64,000 bases of DNA from Methylophaga sp. OBS1 (GCF_026319365.1 NZ_JAPDMS010000006.1:62001-126000); one strand, 5' to 3'; positions 28,286 through 37,612 are shown, counted from the stretch's first letter. Numbers and translations are program-made. The notes: a model not told the origin generated them from the sequence alone.

Positions 28286-29242
28286 ATGAGCCAGAACCCA
28301 CCCACTCTGTTTGTAGCGATTGCGAATTATCGTGACCGGGAAATTACGGCCACCATCAGCGACCTGTTCAGGCGGGCTGCCAGACCGGAGCTGATTCGGG
28401 TGGGCGTGCTGTCTCAGCTTATGCCGGGGGATGAGGCCTGTCGTGCGCCAGCGCATCCGCAAGTTCAGGAAGTCGTGATAGATGCTGCCAGTAGCCGGGG
28501 CGTGTGTTGGGCCAGGAGTCACCTGTATCAGACATTGTCCGGCGATGAAGCTTTTGTGCTGCAGATTGATAGTCATATGCGTTTTGAGCCGGCGTGGGAT
28601 CGCCGACTGTTTGAAATGTGGCAGCAATGTGAGGGCGATAAGACGATTATCAGTCACTACCCACTGGGCTACGTGCCACCTGACCAGTTGGCGGAAAAAG
28701 CCATTACGCGGTTAAAACCCGGCCGCTTTAATGCGCACGGCACACTGGTGTATCAGTCAGATATATTCCCCTATAAAAACAGGCCTTCAAAGCCGCTGTC
28801 TTCAGCCTTTGTTTCCGGGAACTTTCTCTATGCACCGGCATTGGCGCTGAAACAGGTGCCTTATGATCCCTACCTGTATTTTTTTGGCGAGGAAATTACG
28901 CTCTCAGCCAGGCTATGGACCCATGGCTGGGATTTTTATGCCCCCAACGATGTATTGGCGTATCACAACTATGAAAAACAGACCGGCCGTCCCCGTCACT
29001 GGGATGATCACACACAGGCGGAGCAGTTGGAATGGCTGAGTGTCGACAGGATTCAGTATCTGCTAGCAGGCCGGAAGCCGCATAATCCTGATGCACTTAA
29101 ACAGATAGCGCATTATGGTCTGGGAACGCAACGCTCACTGCAAGACTATGAAACCCTGGCCAAGGTCAGTTTCAGCCAGCAGAAAATTCTGGAAACAGAC
29201 TATATCCGCCATGGCCGAAGGCTTCGTATCTATAAAGCCTGA
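28286..29242 (+). CDS. GT60-type glycosyltransferase (GlcNAc-transferase family)
   Basis: A 318-aa protein resembling the 'Glycosyltransferase (GlcNAc)' family, whose best-known member adds GlcNAc to hydroxyproline of Skp1 in Dictyostelium. Visible features: LFVAIANYRDREITATI at the start, ARSHLYQTL, the DxD-like metal motif in VLQIDSHMRFEPAWD, and a GEEITLSARLWTHGWDFYAP acceptor-region block. No signal peptide or membrane segment, so it should act in the cytoplasm. It lies 35 nt past the adhesin 1 terminator and before the mini-adhesin, so the adhesins are plausible acceptors, but that is only inferred from location. The start ATG at 28286 follows GAGAGACG. Confidence 0.75.
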   Translation: MSQNPPTLFVAIANYRDREITATISDLFRRAARPELIRVGVLSQLMPGDEACRAPAHPQVQEVVIDAASSRGVCWARSHLYQTLSGDEAFVLQIDSHMRFEPAWDRRLFEMWQQCEGDKTIISHYPLGYVPPDQLAEKAITRLKPGRFNAHGTLVYQSDIFPYKNRPSKPLSSAFVSGNFLYAPALALKQVPYDPYLYFFGEEITLSARLWTHGWDFYAPNDVLAYHNYEKQTGRPRHWDDHTQAEQLEWLSVDRIQYLLAGRKPHNPDALKQIAHYGLGTQRSLQDYETLAKVSFSQQKILETDYIRHGRRLRIYKA

Positions 29243-29270
29243 TATCGACTCAGCCAAAATTTAAGTCAGT

Positions 29271-29329
29271 GTAAACAATTGTTTACAAAATTTGTAACGT
29301 CTTTATTACATTGTACCAAGGTACTATAG
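29271..29329 (+). promoter_or_regulatory. Palindrome-rich promoter of the mini-adhesin / adhesin 2 genes
   Basis: Three palindromes stand in a row: GTAAACAATTGTTTAC (29271-29286, perfect), TTACAAAATTTGTAA (29283-29297, perfect around a central A) and GTACCAAGGTAC (29313-29324, perfect). The last overlaps a -10-like TACTAT at 29322-29327, the same layout as upstream of adhesin 1. No convincing -35 is present. Confidence 0.5.
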
Positions 29330-29407
29330 CCGACTCCTTCAAAGAAGCGCATAACAGACTTAACGGTTAATTTTTGACCATGTTTTTGTCTTTGAGGAGG
29401 GGAAATC

Positions 29408-29995
29408 ATGGCGACTGAAATTGGTGTAGTTAATCTGCTGATGGGTACCGTCACCGCATTTTCAACTGACGGTTCACTCAGAATTCTCAAAGTTGGCGAC
29501 AGCGCTTATGCCAACGATCTCATCCTGTCTGGCCCGGACGGCGCTATTGAAATCCGTTTTCTCGATGGCAGCGTGATGGATCTGGGCCACGATTCACAAC
29601 TTCTGCTCAACACGGACTTCTTTGACCTGAACCTGTCGGGCCACAGCGGTGACGTGAGTATCCTGGTGGATGCTGATGGCGACGTCATTCTGAGCGGTAA
29701 TGAGCCGCTTCAAAATAACGCTAATCCTGCTGAACAAAACGGCTCATGGCAGCATGATCTCGCGGGGTTTGGACAGTCTGAGTTGAGTTCTCTCGATCTG
29801 ACAGATGTGTTGAGTCAGGCCGACAATCACATTGCCGGCGTGGAGTATGAGGGGCATCTTCAGATTCAAGTCAGTAATGCTGAAGGGCTGGTGCAGTTAA
29901 TCAACCTAACGGATGTCGTTGCAACCGATGATATGGCAGCCCAATCACTGCTGACACGAATACTGAATGCAGGTGATAACAGTGATGTGTCCTGA
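29408..29995 (+). CDS. Mini-adhesin: retention module joined to a type I secretion signal
   Basis: A 195-aa protein with no repeat region. Residues 1-72 align without gaps to the retention modules of both giant adhesins (MATEIGVVNLLMGTVTAF, LKVGDSAYANDLI, DGSVMDLGHDSQ). The C-terminal third (about 126-190, LDLTDVL to LLTRILNAG) resembles the last, export-signal part of the adhesins in spacing of LDL-x-D-x-L, the alternating hydrophobic strand and a final amphipathic helix. The TAAG cleavage site present at 111-114 in both large proteins is absent. It has a very good AGGAGG ribosome-binding site and its own promoter, so it looks functional rather than decayed. It lies 148 nt before adhesin 2 with no clear terminator between (a hairpin at 30021-30041 lacks a following T-run), so the two may be co-transcribed. 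Confidence 0.75.
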   Translation: MATEIGVVNLLMGTVTAFSTDGSLRILKVGDSAYANDLILSGPDGAIEIRFLDGSVMDLGHDSQLLLNTDFFDLNLSGHSGDVSILVDADGDVILSGNEPLQNNANPAEQNGSWQHDLAGFGQSELSSLDLTDVLSQADNHIAGVEYEGHLQIQVSNAEGLVQLINLTDVVATDDMAAQSLLTRILNAGDNSDVS

Positions 29996-30143
29996 CAGAG
30001 GAAGGCACAATTTTTATTTTCACGCCGAGATCAGCGGCGTGATGCGTTATTCCCGGTTGCCGCCAATGCGGGTAGCCAGATAACAAACAAATGGACTGCT
30101 GACTACAGCCCATCAAGTCATTAGCTTTTAAGGAGGCGAGGAT

Positions 30144-33100
30144 ATGGCTATTCAAATTGGTGTAGTAAAAGCAACAACAGGTGCAGTCACAGCGACTGCT
30201 GCGGATGGTGCAATCAGAACGCTACAAGCGGGTGACCGTGTTTTCGCCGATGATCTCATTGCGACCGGGCCAAATGCTGCGATTGAAATTCAATTCACCG
30301 ATGGCAGTGTGATGGATCTGGGCAGAAACACTCAGGCCATGCTGGATAAAGATATATTTGATCCTGCCACCGCGACGGCAGCAAGCGAAGACGGTGAGAC
30401 GGTGCCGGCTGATGTTGCTGCGATTCAGCAGGCTTTGCTGGAAGGCGAGGATCCGACTGAAACAGCAGAAGCCACGGCAGCGGGTGCTGGTGTAGAAGGT
30501 GGCAATGAAGGGCACGAAGCGGTGTTTGTCGATTATCTCAATCCTGCCGTTACACCTGAAGCCGGCTTTGACACCATTGGTGTCACGAATGAATACGATC
30601 TGCCGGAAGAAGACCTGATTTTTATTGAAGAAGAAGGCGGCGCCCCGTTCACCGATGGCACCGAGGTATTTGTGGATGAAGACGATCTGGGGGCGGAAGT
30701 TCTGTTCAGTTTTGTCGGCCCATCTGCCATTCTCGCGGCTTTTGAACTGGATACCGGTTACGGCTGGAATTATCCATTTAAATTCGGCAACAACGATGAA
30801 GCATCCGGCGACGACTTACCCCCCAATTCATCCACGACCCAGTCGGGCACTTTGAATGCCGGATTTGGGCCGGATGGGCCGGGTAATGTCGTTTTTCAGC
30901 CTGAGGCTGCTCAGCCTTCGGGACTGACTTCCGGTGGCGAGCCGGTGTTGATCTGGGTGTCTGCTGACGGCTCGAAGCTGGTCGGATATATCCTAAAATC
31001 CGGGTATGACTATGACGACGGCGGCGATTTTTCCCAGCTTCAGTTCAGTGAGTATGAATATGGTGAAATGGCAGAAATTATTTTCACTGCCGAACTGGAT
31101 GCGCTGAACTACAGTTTTAGCCTGCATGGTCCGCTGGATCATGCGCCGGGTGATACAGAAAACAACCTCTTTGTTGATTTGAGCTACACCATCACTGATA
31201 GCGACGGTGACAGTGCCAATGGTTTGCTGCGCGTGAATGTCGATGATGATGTGCCGGTGCGCGCTGAAGATGATGAGGAAATGGCGCAGATTATTGCCCA
31301 GGTGCATGAAGAGGGTATGTCCACAGCGCTGGGTGATGAGGGTGATCAGTCAGAAGGCAACCGCAATGGTGGTTCGCTGATGGAAGATGAAACCGACGGT
31401 TATACTGCCGGTTCGTTGACCAGTTTGATATCTGTCGGTGCCGATGCGCCAGCCAAATTCAGTCTGATTGATGACAATGTAGCAGTGAATGACTTATTGC
31501 CGGGCCTGTACTCACAAGGTGAGTCAGTGACCTACAGCGTCAGCAATGGTGCGGGTGAATCCGTTTTGACTGCCATGGCCGGCGACCGCGTGGTGTTTAC
31601 TCTGACCGTTTATAGCAATGGTCACTGGAAATTTGATCTGGATGATCAACTGGATCATGCCGCGGGTGAAGGGGAAAACTTCACCTTGCTGACCGGTGAT
31701 GGCGGGTATGATGTTTCCACGGTTGGCAATATTGATTTCACTCAGTTGCTGAAAGTGACCGATGCCGATGGTGATGAACTCGTCTGGAGTGATGACGACA
31801 CTGAAGTCTTCGCCATTCAGGTTCAGGATGATGTGCCCAGTATTGTTGCTGTTGAGGGCGATTTTAATCCAGTTTCCGCTATGGTGGTGGAAGACGCCTT
31901 ATCCACCACGGTGGAACCCAGCGATAGTTCACAAGGTATTCTAGATGCGGGGCAGACCACTGATGATGATAGCGCCAGTGGTGTTGCCGGTTCATTGACC
32001 AGCCTGGTGAATGTCACTGAGGGTGCCGATGAGCCGGCTTCCCTGACCTTTGGCTTGCTCGCTGATACCAGTGGTCTGCCTGCTCTGTATTCCAACGATG
32101 TTGCCGTGACCTATTCTGCCAGCGGTAATGTACTGACGGCCATGGCGGGCGATACTGTCGTCTTTACCCTGACTGTGAATGCCGATGGCAGTTGGGCTTT
32201 TGATCTGGATGACCAGTTGGATCATGTTGATGCTGACGGCGATACGGGCACCATGTTGGTCACTGACGGTGGTTCGGTTGCATTCATTGATTTCTCATCG
32301 GTCGTGACTGCCACGGTGGAAGATGCCGATGGTGACACAGCCACGCTGGACGGTTTATCCGCTGGTGCATTCACTATCAGTGTTCAGAATGATGTGCCCG
32401 TGGCCAATGATGAAACACCGCGCAACCTGACGGAAGGCGATCCAGCCATCAATGGCAATGTACTGGATAACGATATCGCCGGTGCTGACGAAACCATAAC
32501 ACTGACTCACGTCAACCTTGGCAGTGGCTTTGTTGCTATTGATAGTGGCAGCGACCTTGGCGATGGCGACTATGGCTTTGATGTGGCCGGTGTCGGCAGC
32601 TATAGTTTTAATGCAGACGGAAGCTGGACTTTTACCTCGGCTGACAGTGTTGATAACTCCGAAGGTGATGTGGATGCCGGTTTTGACTATCGCATTAAAG
32701 ATGCCGATGGTGATCCTGCAGAGGCCAATCAGCCGATCACTATTGCTGATGGTGAAGGCCCGATGGCCGGTGATCCGATTACCCTCACCGTCGATGATGA
32801 AAACCTGGCCGATGGCTCCAACCCGGCCGTACCGGTGGAAGACTCAGACGATATCGTCTTTACCACCGGCAGCGACGCCATTGCCACGATTGTGTTTGCC
32901 ACCGATCTGAGCGGTCTGGACAGCAGCCTCGACTGGACGCGGGTGAATGACAACCAGATCGTAGGCCGTGATGACGGCGTGGATATCGTGATCCTCGACC
33001 TGAACGTTGTCGGTACAACCTCCACCGTTAAAGCGACGCTCAATGATAACTACGACAGTCATCCGAGCTTTACCGAGGATGACTTAAAGGCACTGGGCAA

Positions 33101-36100
33101 TGTCGGCGTCGTCGCCACCGATATCGATGGTGACACCGCGACCGGAACGGTCAATGTTGAAGTCTCTGACGACGTGCCGGATATGACCGTCAGTGGTACT
33201 GATACCGTGGCTGAGGATGCGGCCAGCCCGATTGACGGCACCTGGGATAATGCCAGTGCCGGCGCTGATGGTGCGGCCAGTACCGTGGTCAAAGTCGGCA
33301 GCGATGCGTATGCGCTGGACACAGATATCAACCTGGCTCAGGGTACGCTGCGGGTCAATGCAGACGGCAGCTGGACTTTTGATCCGAACAGTCTGGATCA
33401 GGACGATCCGCAAAGCCTCACCTTCAGCGTGGAAGTCACCGATGCGGATAACGATATCGCCAGTGACGATCACACCATTACCATTACTGATGGTGCCGGC
33501 CCGATGGCCGGTGATCCCATCACCCTCACCGTGGATGATGAAAACCTGGCCGATGGCTCTAACCCGGCCGTACCGGTGGAAGACTCAGACGATATCGTCT
33601 TCACCGCCGGCAGTGATGCCATTGCCAGCATTGTGTTTGCCACTGACTTGACCGGTCTGGACAGCAGCCTCGACTGGATCCGGGTGAGTGATAACCAGAT
33701 CGTGGGTCGTGATGGCGGGGTGGATATCGTTACCCTCGACCTGAATGTCGTAGGCGATACCGCGACGGTTAAAGCCACGCTCAATGATAACTATGACAGT
33801 CATCCAAGCTTCACTGCGGATGACCTACAGGCACTGGGCAGTGTGGGCGTGGTCGCCACCGATATCGATGGTGATACCGCGACCGGAATGGTTAATGTGC
33901 AGGTATCGGATGATCTGCCATCAGCTCAGGACTACATCGGTGGTAACTACACCGAAGGCAGTAGTAATAATGTGGTTGCTGCCGATGCCGCTGCAACACT
34001 GGGCATCGCAGGTGGCGCAGACGGCCTGAACAGCAGCCTGCAGGCAATCAGCTTCACTGGCGGCCTGGGCACGCTGTTCATTAACGGCAGCGGTCAGTTG
34101 ATTTACACTCCGCCTGCCAATGTGGCTAATACCAATGGCGATCCTGTCGATGATGTCTTTAGCTACACAGTGACCGACAAAGACAATGACAGTGTCACCA
34201 GACAGGTTACCGTCAGTATTACCGATACCGGTGTTACCGAACTCAGCGCGAGCAATGCGCTCGTCGATGAGGATGATCTGCCGCTGGGTAATAATGACAG
34301 TGCCACCGGTGATGACAACCCTGTGAGCAGTGGCACTATCAGCTACAGCGTCGGTGCAGATGGTTTTGACAGTGTCAGTTTGTCCACAACCGGTGATACA
34401 ACGGGTCTGATGACACATGACGGCGATGCCGTTGATACCACCTGGGACAGTGGCAGCAATACATTGATTGGCTATGTTTCTGGCACGGACAGCAGTGATG
34501 CCGCAAACCATGTGTTTACTGTCTCACTGACCAATATCAATGCGACTGGCGCAGACTATGACGTGACATTATTGCAAGCGGTAAAACATCCGGATGCTAA
34601 TAATGAAAACAATGTCGGTTTCAGTGTCAATGTCACGGTGCAGGATAATGACGGCAGTGAGGGGCTGACCAGTTTTAATGTCAGTATAGATGATGACCTG
34701 CCGCTGGCGACGCCTGAGACCAATAGCGGTGAAGCGACGCTTGAAATCGATACTAACCTGATGCTGATTCTGGACGTATCCGGCAGTATGAATGATCCGG
34801 CCAACTTCCAGGGTATGACAAGGCTGGAAGTCATGATCAAATCCAGCCTGGAGCTGCTGGATCAGTATGATGCCTATGGCGATGTGATGGTGAATATCAT
34901 CACCTTTGCCTCCAGTGCCGCTAATCCAGGTGGTGGATGGGTGACGGTTGATCAGGCCAAATCCATAATTCTCGACTTGTCGGCAAGTGGCAATACCAAC
35001 TATGACGATGCCCTGAATGACGCGATAAATGCCTTCGCCCAGTCTGGCGAAATTCCCGGAGCGCAGAACATTTCCTATTTCATGTCCGATGGTGAGCCTA
35101 ACGAAAACAGTGTTAGCAACCCTGCAACCATTCCGGGCGGAGACAATGATCTAGGGGGCGGAGATGGTATTCAGTCCGATGAGGAAAGTGACTGGATACG
35201 TTTCCTTGAAGCCAACAATATCAAGTCCTTCTCGTTGGGAATGGGAACCGGTGTCGATGAAGATGAACTCGACCCGATTGCTTATGATGGTGTGGAAGCG
35301 GTTAATACTGACTCAATCGTGGTCTCTGACTTTGCTGATCTGCAGGCAACGTTGATTGGTACCATTGATGTACCGCCACTTTCCGGCAATCTGATTAAAG
35401 GGGAAGCGGGTGCCGATGAGGGCTGGGTCTATTCGGTCACTGTAGGTGGGGTGAGCTACCTATATGATGAGCCGACTGACACCCAGTCGGTCAGCGGTGG
35501 TGCTGCAAACGGCACGTTCAACGCTGTCAGCAATACCTGGACTATCAGTACCCCAGAAGGCGGTACCCTCGTCGTTGATATGGTCAGCGGTGATTATGAG
35601 TATCTTGGACCGGATGCGGTGCCTACTGTGGTGCAGGAAATCTTTGGCTTTACCATCAGCGACTATGACGGCGATATGGCCTCCAGCACACTGACGGTGA
35701 CCATCGATCCGGCTGCGGGTCCGATGATTGTCCGCGATGACTTTGTGCTCACCAATCAGGACCCGGTAGACATTCCCGACTGGGCATTGCTGGCCAATGA
35801 TAGCGGGCCGGATAGTGACAGCCAGGTCATATCGGCAGTGTCCAATGCGAATGACGGCAGCGTAACTGATAACCCCGGCTCTGTTATGTTTGATGACAAT
35901 GATAGTGACGGCGGCAGCTTTGATTACACCAATACCGCGGGCAGTCGCTCAGATGACGCAAATGTGTCAGTTGAACGGCAGTCCGGTGATACCATCCAGG
36001 GCGATTATCTGGATGAAATCCTGATTGGTGGCGATGGCGCTGAAATACTCAATGGCGGAGCCGGCGACGATATCCTGATTGGGGGAGATGGCACGACCGG

Positions 36101-37037
36101 TACCAGCCCCGTTGCCCGCCAGGTCAATCTTGATGTGCGATCCGGCTCAACATTCGGCAACAGTAACCAGTTTGGTTTCGCCTTTGCCTCAGGCGCGGGA
36201 CTTTATATCACTGAAATCAGAATTGATATTTCCAGTGAGGGTTTCTTTGACCAATCCGGTGGTAGTAGTTATCCCTTTACCATCGGCAATGAATCCACGG
36301 TGCTGTTGGCCGATATCAACACAGTGACAGCGGGTGATACGACAGAACTGGTCATCACTTTCGTCCCAGGTAGTTTCGTTGCGGGTGAAACTCTGCGTTT
36401 TGGTATTGATACCGATGGTAATGATATCGACGAGGGTGGAGACTTTGGTGACGAATCTATCCCCTACAGCATCAGCTTCAGTGATGGTGAGACGATCAAT
36501 GGTAATTACACCGATGGCCCTGGAAGTGGTAACAGTGATACGAGTGATGCCACTGCTGTTGGCTCGCCGGTGGCAGAGCCTGCTGTTGATGACATGCTGG
36601 ATGGCGGCGACGGTAACGATATCCTGCAAGGTGGCGGTGGAAATGACCTGCTGACTGGCGGTGATGGGGATGATATTTTCCTCTGGAGAGCCGGTGATGA
36701 GGGTACTGCGGCACAACCAGCGATGGACATCATTACTGACTTCAATACCAGTGGAGAGTCTGATGCCATAGACCTCAGGGATATTCTGGATGGTGAGAGT
36801 TACCAGTTATCCGGCAGCGATGAGGTCAACGGCGGCAATATCCTTGATTACCTCAACGTTCAGGAAGTGGGGGCTGATGTGGTGATCAGTGTCAGCACGG
36901 ATGGCAGTGGTGCTGTGAACCAGACCATCACGCTTCAAAACACCAGCTTCACTGATCTGGGTGTCACCGGGGCAACGCAGGCTGAGATCATCGGTCAACT
37001 GTTGGCCAATGGCGCCATTCAGACTGATGAAAGCTGA
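30144..37037 (+). CDS. Giant LapA-type RTX adhesin 2 (2297 aa)
   Basis: Second type I-secreted adhesin. Its first 130 residues are closely similar to adhesin 1, including TAAG at the identical position 111-114. T1SS-143-type domains follow (about 175-750), then VCBS units and a 741-bp-period tandem pair (about 872-1260). A von Willebrand A domain has a canonical metal site D1544-V-S-G-S. RTX repeats come in two blocks (about 1962-1984 and 2150-2182), split by an inserted domain of about 160 residues. The C-terminal secretion signal has LRDIL and a final helix. The start ATG is preceded by AAGGAGG at 30131-30137. It shares end regions with adhesin 1 while the middle differs, which suggests paralogues using the same exporter and outer-membrane pore. 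Confidence 0.92.
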   Translation: MAIQIGVVKATTGAVTATAADGAIRTLQAGDRVFADDLIATGPNAAIEIQFTDGSVMDLGRNTQAMLDKDIFDPATATAASEDGETVPADVAAIQQALLEGEDPTETAEATAAGAGVEGGNEGHEAVFVDYLNPAVTPEAGFDTIGVTNEYDLPEEDLIFIEEEGGAPFTDGTEVFVDEDDLGAEVLFSFVGPSAILAAFELDTGYGWNYPFKFGNNDEASGDDLPPNSSTTQSGTLNAGFGPDGPGNVVFQPEAAQPSGLTSGGEPVLIWVSADGSKLVGYILKSGYDYDDGGDFSQLQFSEYEYGEMAEIIFTAELDALNYSFSLHGPLDHAPGDTENNLFVDLSYTITDSDGDSANGLLRVNVDDDVPVRAEDDEEMAQIIAQVHEEGMSTALGDEGDQSEGNRNGGSLMEDETDGYTAGSLTSLISVGADAPAKFSLIDDNVAVNDLLPGLYSQGESVTYSVSNGAGESVLTAMAGDRVVFTLTVYSNGHWKFDLDDQLDHAAGEGENFTLLTGDGGYDVSTVGNIDFTQLLKVTDADGDELVWSDDDTEVFAIQVQDDVPSIVAVEGDFNPVSAMVVEDALSTTVEPSDSSQGILDAGQTTDDDSASGVAGSLTSLVNVTEGADEPASLTFGLLADTSGLPALYSNDVAVTYSASGNVLTAMAGDTVVFTLTVNADGSWAFDLDDQLDHVDADGDTGTMLVTDGGSVAFIDFSSVVTATVEDADGDTATLDGLSAGAFTISVQNDVPVANDETPRNLTEGDPAINGNVLDNDIAGADETITLTHVNLGSGFVAIDSGSDLGDGDYGFDVAGVGSYSFNADGSWTFTSADSVDNSEGDVDAGFDYRIKDADGDPAEANQPITIADGEGPMAGDPITLTVDDENLADGSNPAVPVEDSDDIVFTTGSDAIATIVFATDLSGLDSSLDWTRVNDNQIVGRDDGVDIVILDLNVVGTTSTVKATLNDNYDSHPSFTEDDLKALGNVGVVATDIDGDTATGTVNVEVSDDVPDMTVSGTDTVAEDAASPIDGTWDNASAGADGAASTVVKVGSDAYALDTDINLAQGTLRVNADGSWTFDPNSLDQDDPQSLTFSVEVTDADNDIASDDHTITITDGAGPMAGDPITLTVDDENLADGSNPAVPVEDSDDIVFTAGSDAIASIVFATDLTGLDSSLDWIRVSDNQIVGRDGGVDIVTLDLNVVGDTATVKATLNDNYDSHPSFTADDLQALGSVGVVATDIDGDTATGMVNVQVSDDLPSAQDYIGGNYTEGSSNNVVAADAAATLGIAGGADGLNSSLQAISFTGGLGTLFINGSGQLIYTPPANVANTNGDPVDDVFSYTVTDKDNDSVTRQVTVSITDTGVTELSASNALVDEDDLPLGNNDSATGDDNPVSSGTISYSVGADGFDSVSLSTTGDTTGLMTHDGDAVDTTWDSGSNTLIGYVSGTDSSDAANHVFTVSLTNINATGADYDVTLLQAVKHPDANNENNVGFSVNVTVQDNDGSEGLTSFNVSIDDDLPLATPETNSGEATLEIDTNLMLILDVSGSMNDPANFQGMTRLEVMIKSSLELLDQYDAYGDVMVNIITFASSAANPGGGWVTVDQAKSIILDLSASGNTNYDDALNDAINAFAQSGEIPGAQNISYFMSDGEPNENSVSNPATIPGGDNDLGGGDGIQSDEESDWIRFLEANNIKSFSLGMGTGVDEDELDPIAYDGVEAVNTDSIVVSDFADLQATLIGTIDVPPLSGNLIKGEAGADEGWVYSVTVGGVSYLYDEPTDTQSVSGGAANGTFNAVSNTWTISTPEGGTLVVDMVSGDYEYLGPDAVPTVVQEIFGFTISDYDGDMASSTLTVTIDPAAGPMIVRDDFVLTNQDPVDIPDWALLANDSGPDSDSQVISAVSNANDGSVTDNPGSVMFDDNDSDGGSFDYTNTAGSRSDDANVSVERQSGDTIQGDYLDEILIGGDGAEILNGGAGDDILIGGDGTTGTSPVARQVNLDVRSGSTFGNSNQFGFAFASGAGLYITEIRIDISSEGFFDQSGGSSYPFTIGNESTVLLADINTVTAGDTTELVITFVPGSFVAGETLRFGIDTDGNDIDEGGDFGDESIPYSISFSDGETINGNYTDGPGSGNSDTSDATAVGSPVAEPAVDDMLDGGDGNDILQGGGGNDLLTGGDGDDIFLWRAGDEGTAAQPAMDIITDFNTSGESDAIDLRDILDGESYQLSGSDEVNGGNILDYLNVQEVGADVVISVSTDGSGAVNQTITLQNTSFTDLGVTGATQAEIIGQLLANGAIQTDES
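32757..33924 (+). repeat. Direct repeat in adhesin 2, period 741 bp
   Basis: About 425 bp (32757-33183), encoding a domain that begins GPMAGDPITLTVDDENL, recurs at 33498-33924 with a shift of exactly 741 bp (247 codons) and high DNA identity. A different VCBS-like unit separates the two copies. Confidence 0.85.
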
Positions 37038-37060
37038 TAACTATCGGGGTTAAAACATTG

Positions 37061-37088
37061 AGGCCGGCTTTTTAGCCGGCCTTTCTTT
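37061..37088 (+). terminator. Rho-independent terminator of adhesin 2
   Basis: AGGCCGGCT / AGCCGGCCT (37061-37069, 37074-37082) with loop TTTT, followed by a T-rich run. It lies 24 nt past the stop. Nothing else is recognised in 37089-37207 before the convergent pilin gene. Confidence 0.85.
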
Positions 37089-37207
37089 TATCAACCTTAG
37101 TCATGTCTGGCTTATTGAAGCCATATTAATGCTCAGCACTGGTTGTCGTAGCAAGAGCCTGGCGTTGTTATAAGGTTGTCACTGGCTGAGGTTTAGCGGT
37201 CTGCTTA

Positions 37208-37612
37208 CTAATTCCAGCAACCAGCAGGGGTACCGGCACCCGTCTCATCCAAAACCATGGTGCCGCAACTATCATCAGCTTGTGAGCCTTGTGGCACCGC
37301 CTGAACATCAAATCCGGTAGCTGAAAGATTGTTGAGGTTCAAATTGTAATAAGCTTGTCCGGTCTTGGGTGACTGACCGAAGGGTTGATTGCCACCACCG
37401 GCTCCCTGGTAAGTAAAGTTTTCACCATAAAAACGTTCAAGGTAACTGGCCAGCTCCTGCATATCTGCCTGAGCATTGGCGCGGCGCGTTTCCCTGACCT
37501 GTTCCAGGTAGGAGGGATAGGCTATAGCGGCGATGATGCCGATGATTACAACCACAATCATCAACTCAACCAGATTGAAACCAGACTGCAATTTGTTGAA
37601 TTTATTATTCAT
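37208..37612 (-). CDS. pilE: Type IV minor pilin, PilE-like
   Basis: A 134-aa type IV prepilin. Class III leader peptidase (PilD) cleavage is expected at the Gly-Phe in QSGFNLVELMIVV; Glu5 of the mature protein is present, followed by the long hydrophobic helix. The C-terminus carries the disulfide loop DDSC...AGCW typical of pilins. The start at 37612 is used because the upstream extension overlaps the preceding gene and adds an unrelated leader. Last gene of the fimU-pilVWXY1-Y2-E operon, matching the P. aeruginosa order; it probably helps prime pilus assembly. Confidence 0.9.
   Translation of the reverse strand: MNNKFNKLQSGFNLVELMIVVVIIGIIAAIAYPSYLEQVRETRRANAQADMQELASYLERFYGENFTYQGAGGGNQPFGQSPKTGQAYYNLNLNNLSATGFDVQAVPQGSQADDSCGTMVLDETGAGTPAGCWN

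Noticed and set aside
30021..30041. Hairpin CACGCCG/CGGCGTG as terminator between mini-adhesin and adhesin 2
   Set aside because: Its T-run lies before the stem on the plus strand, not after it, so it is unlikely to terminate transcription.
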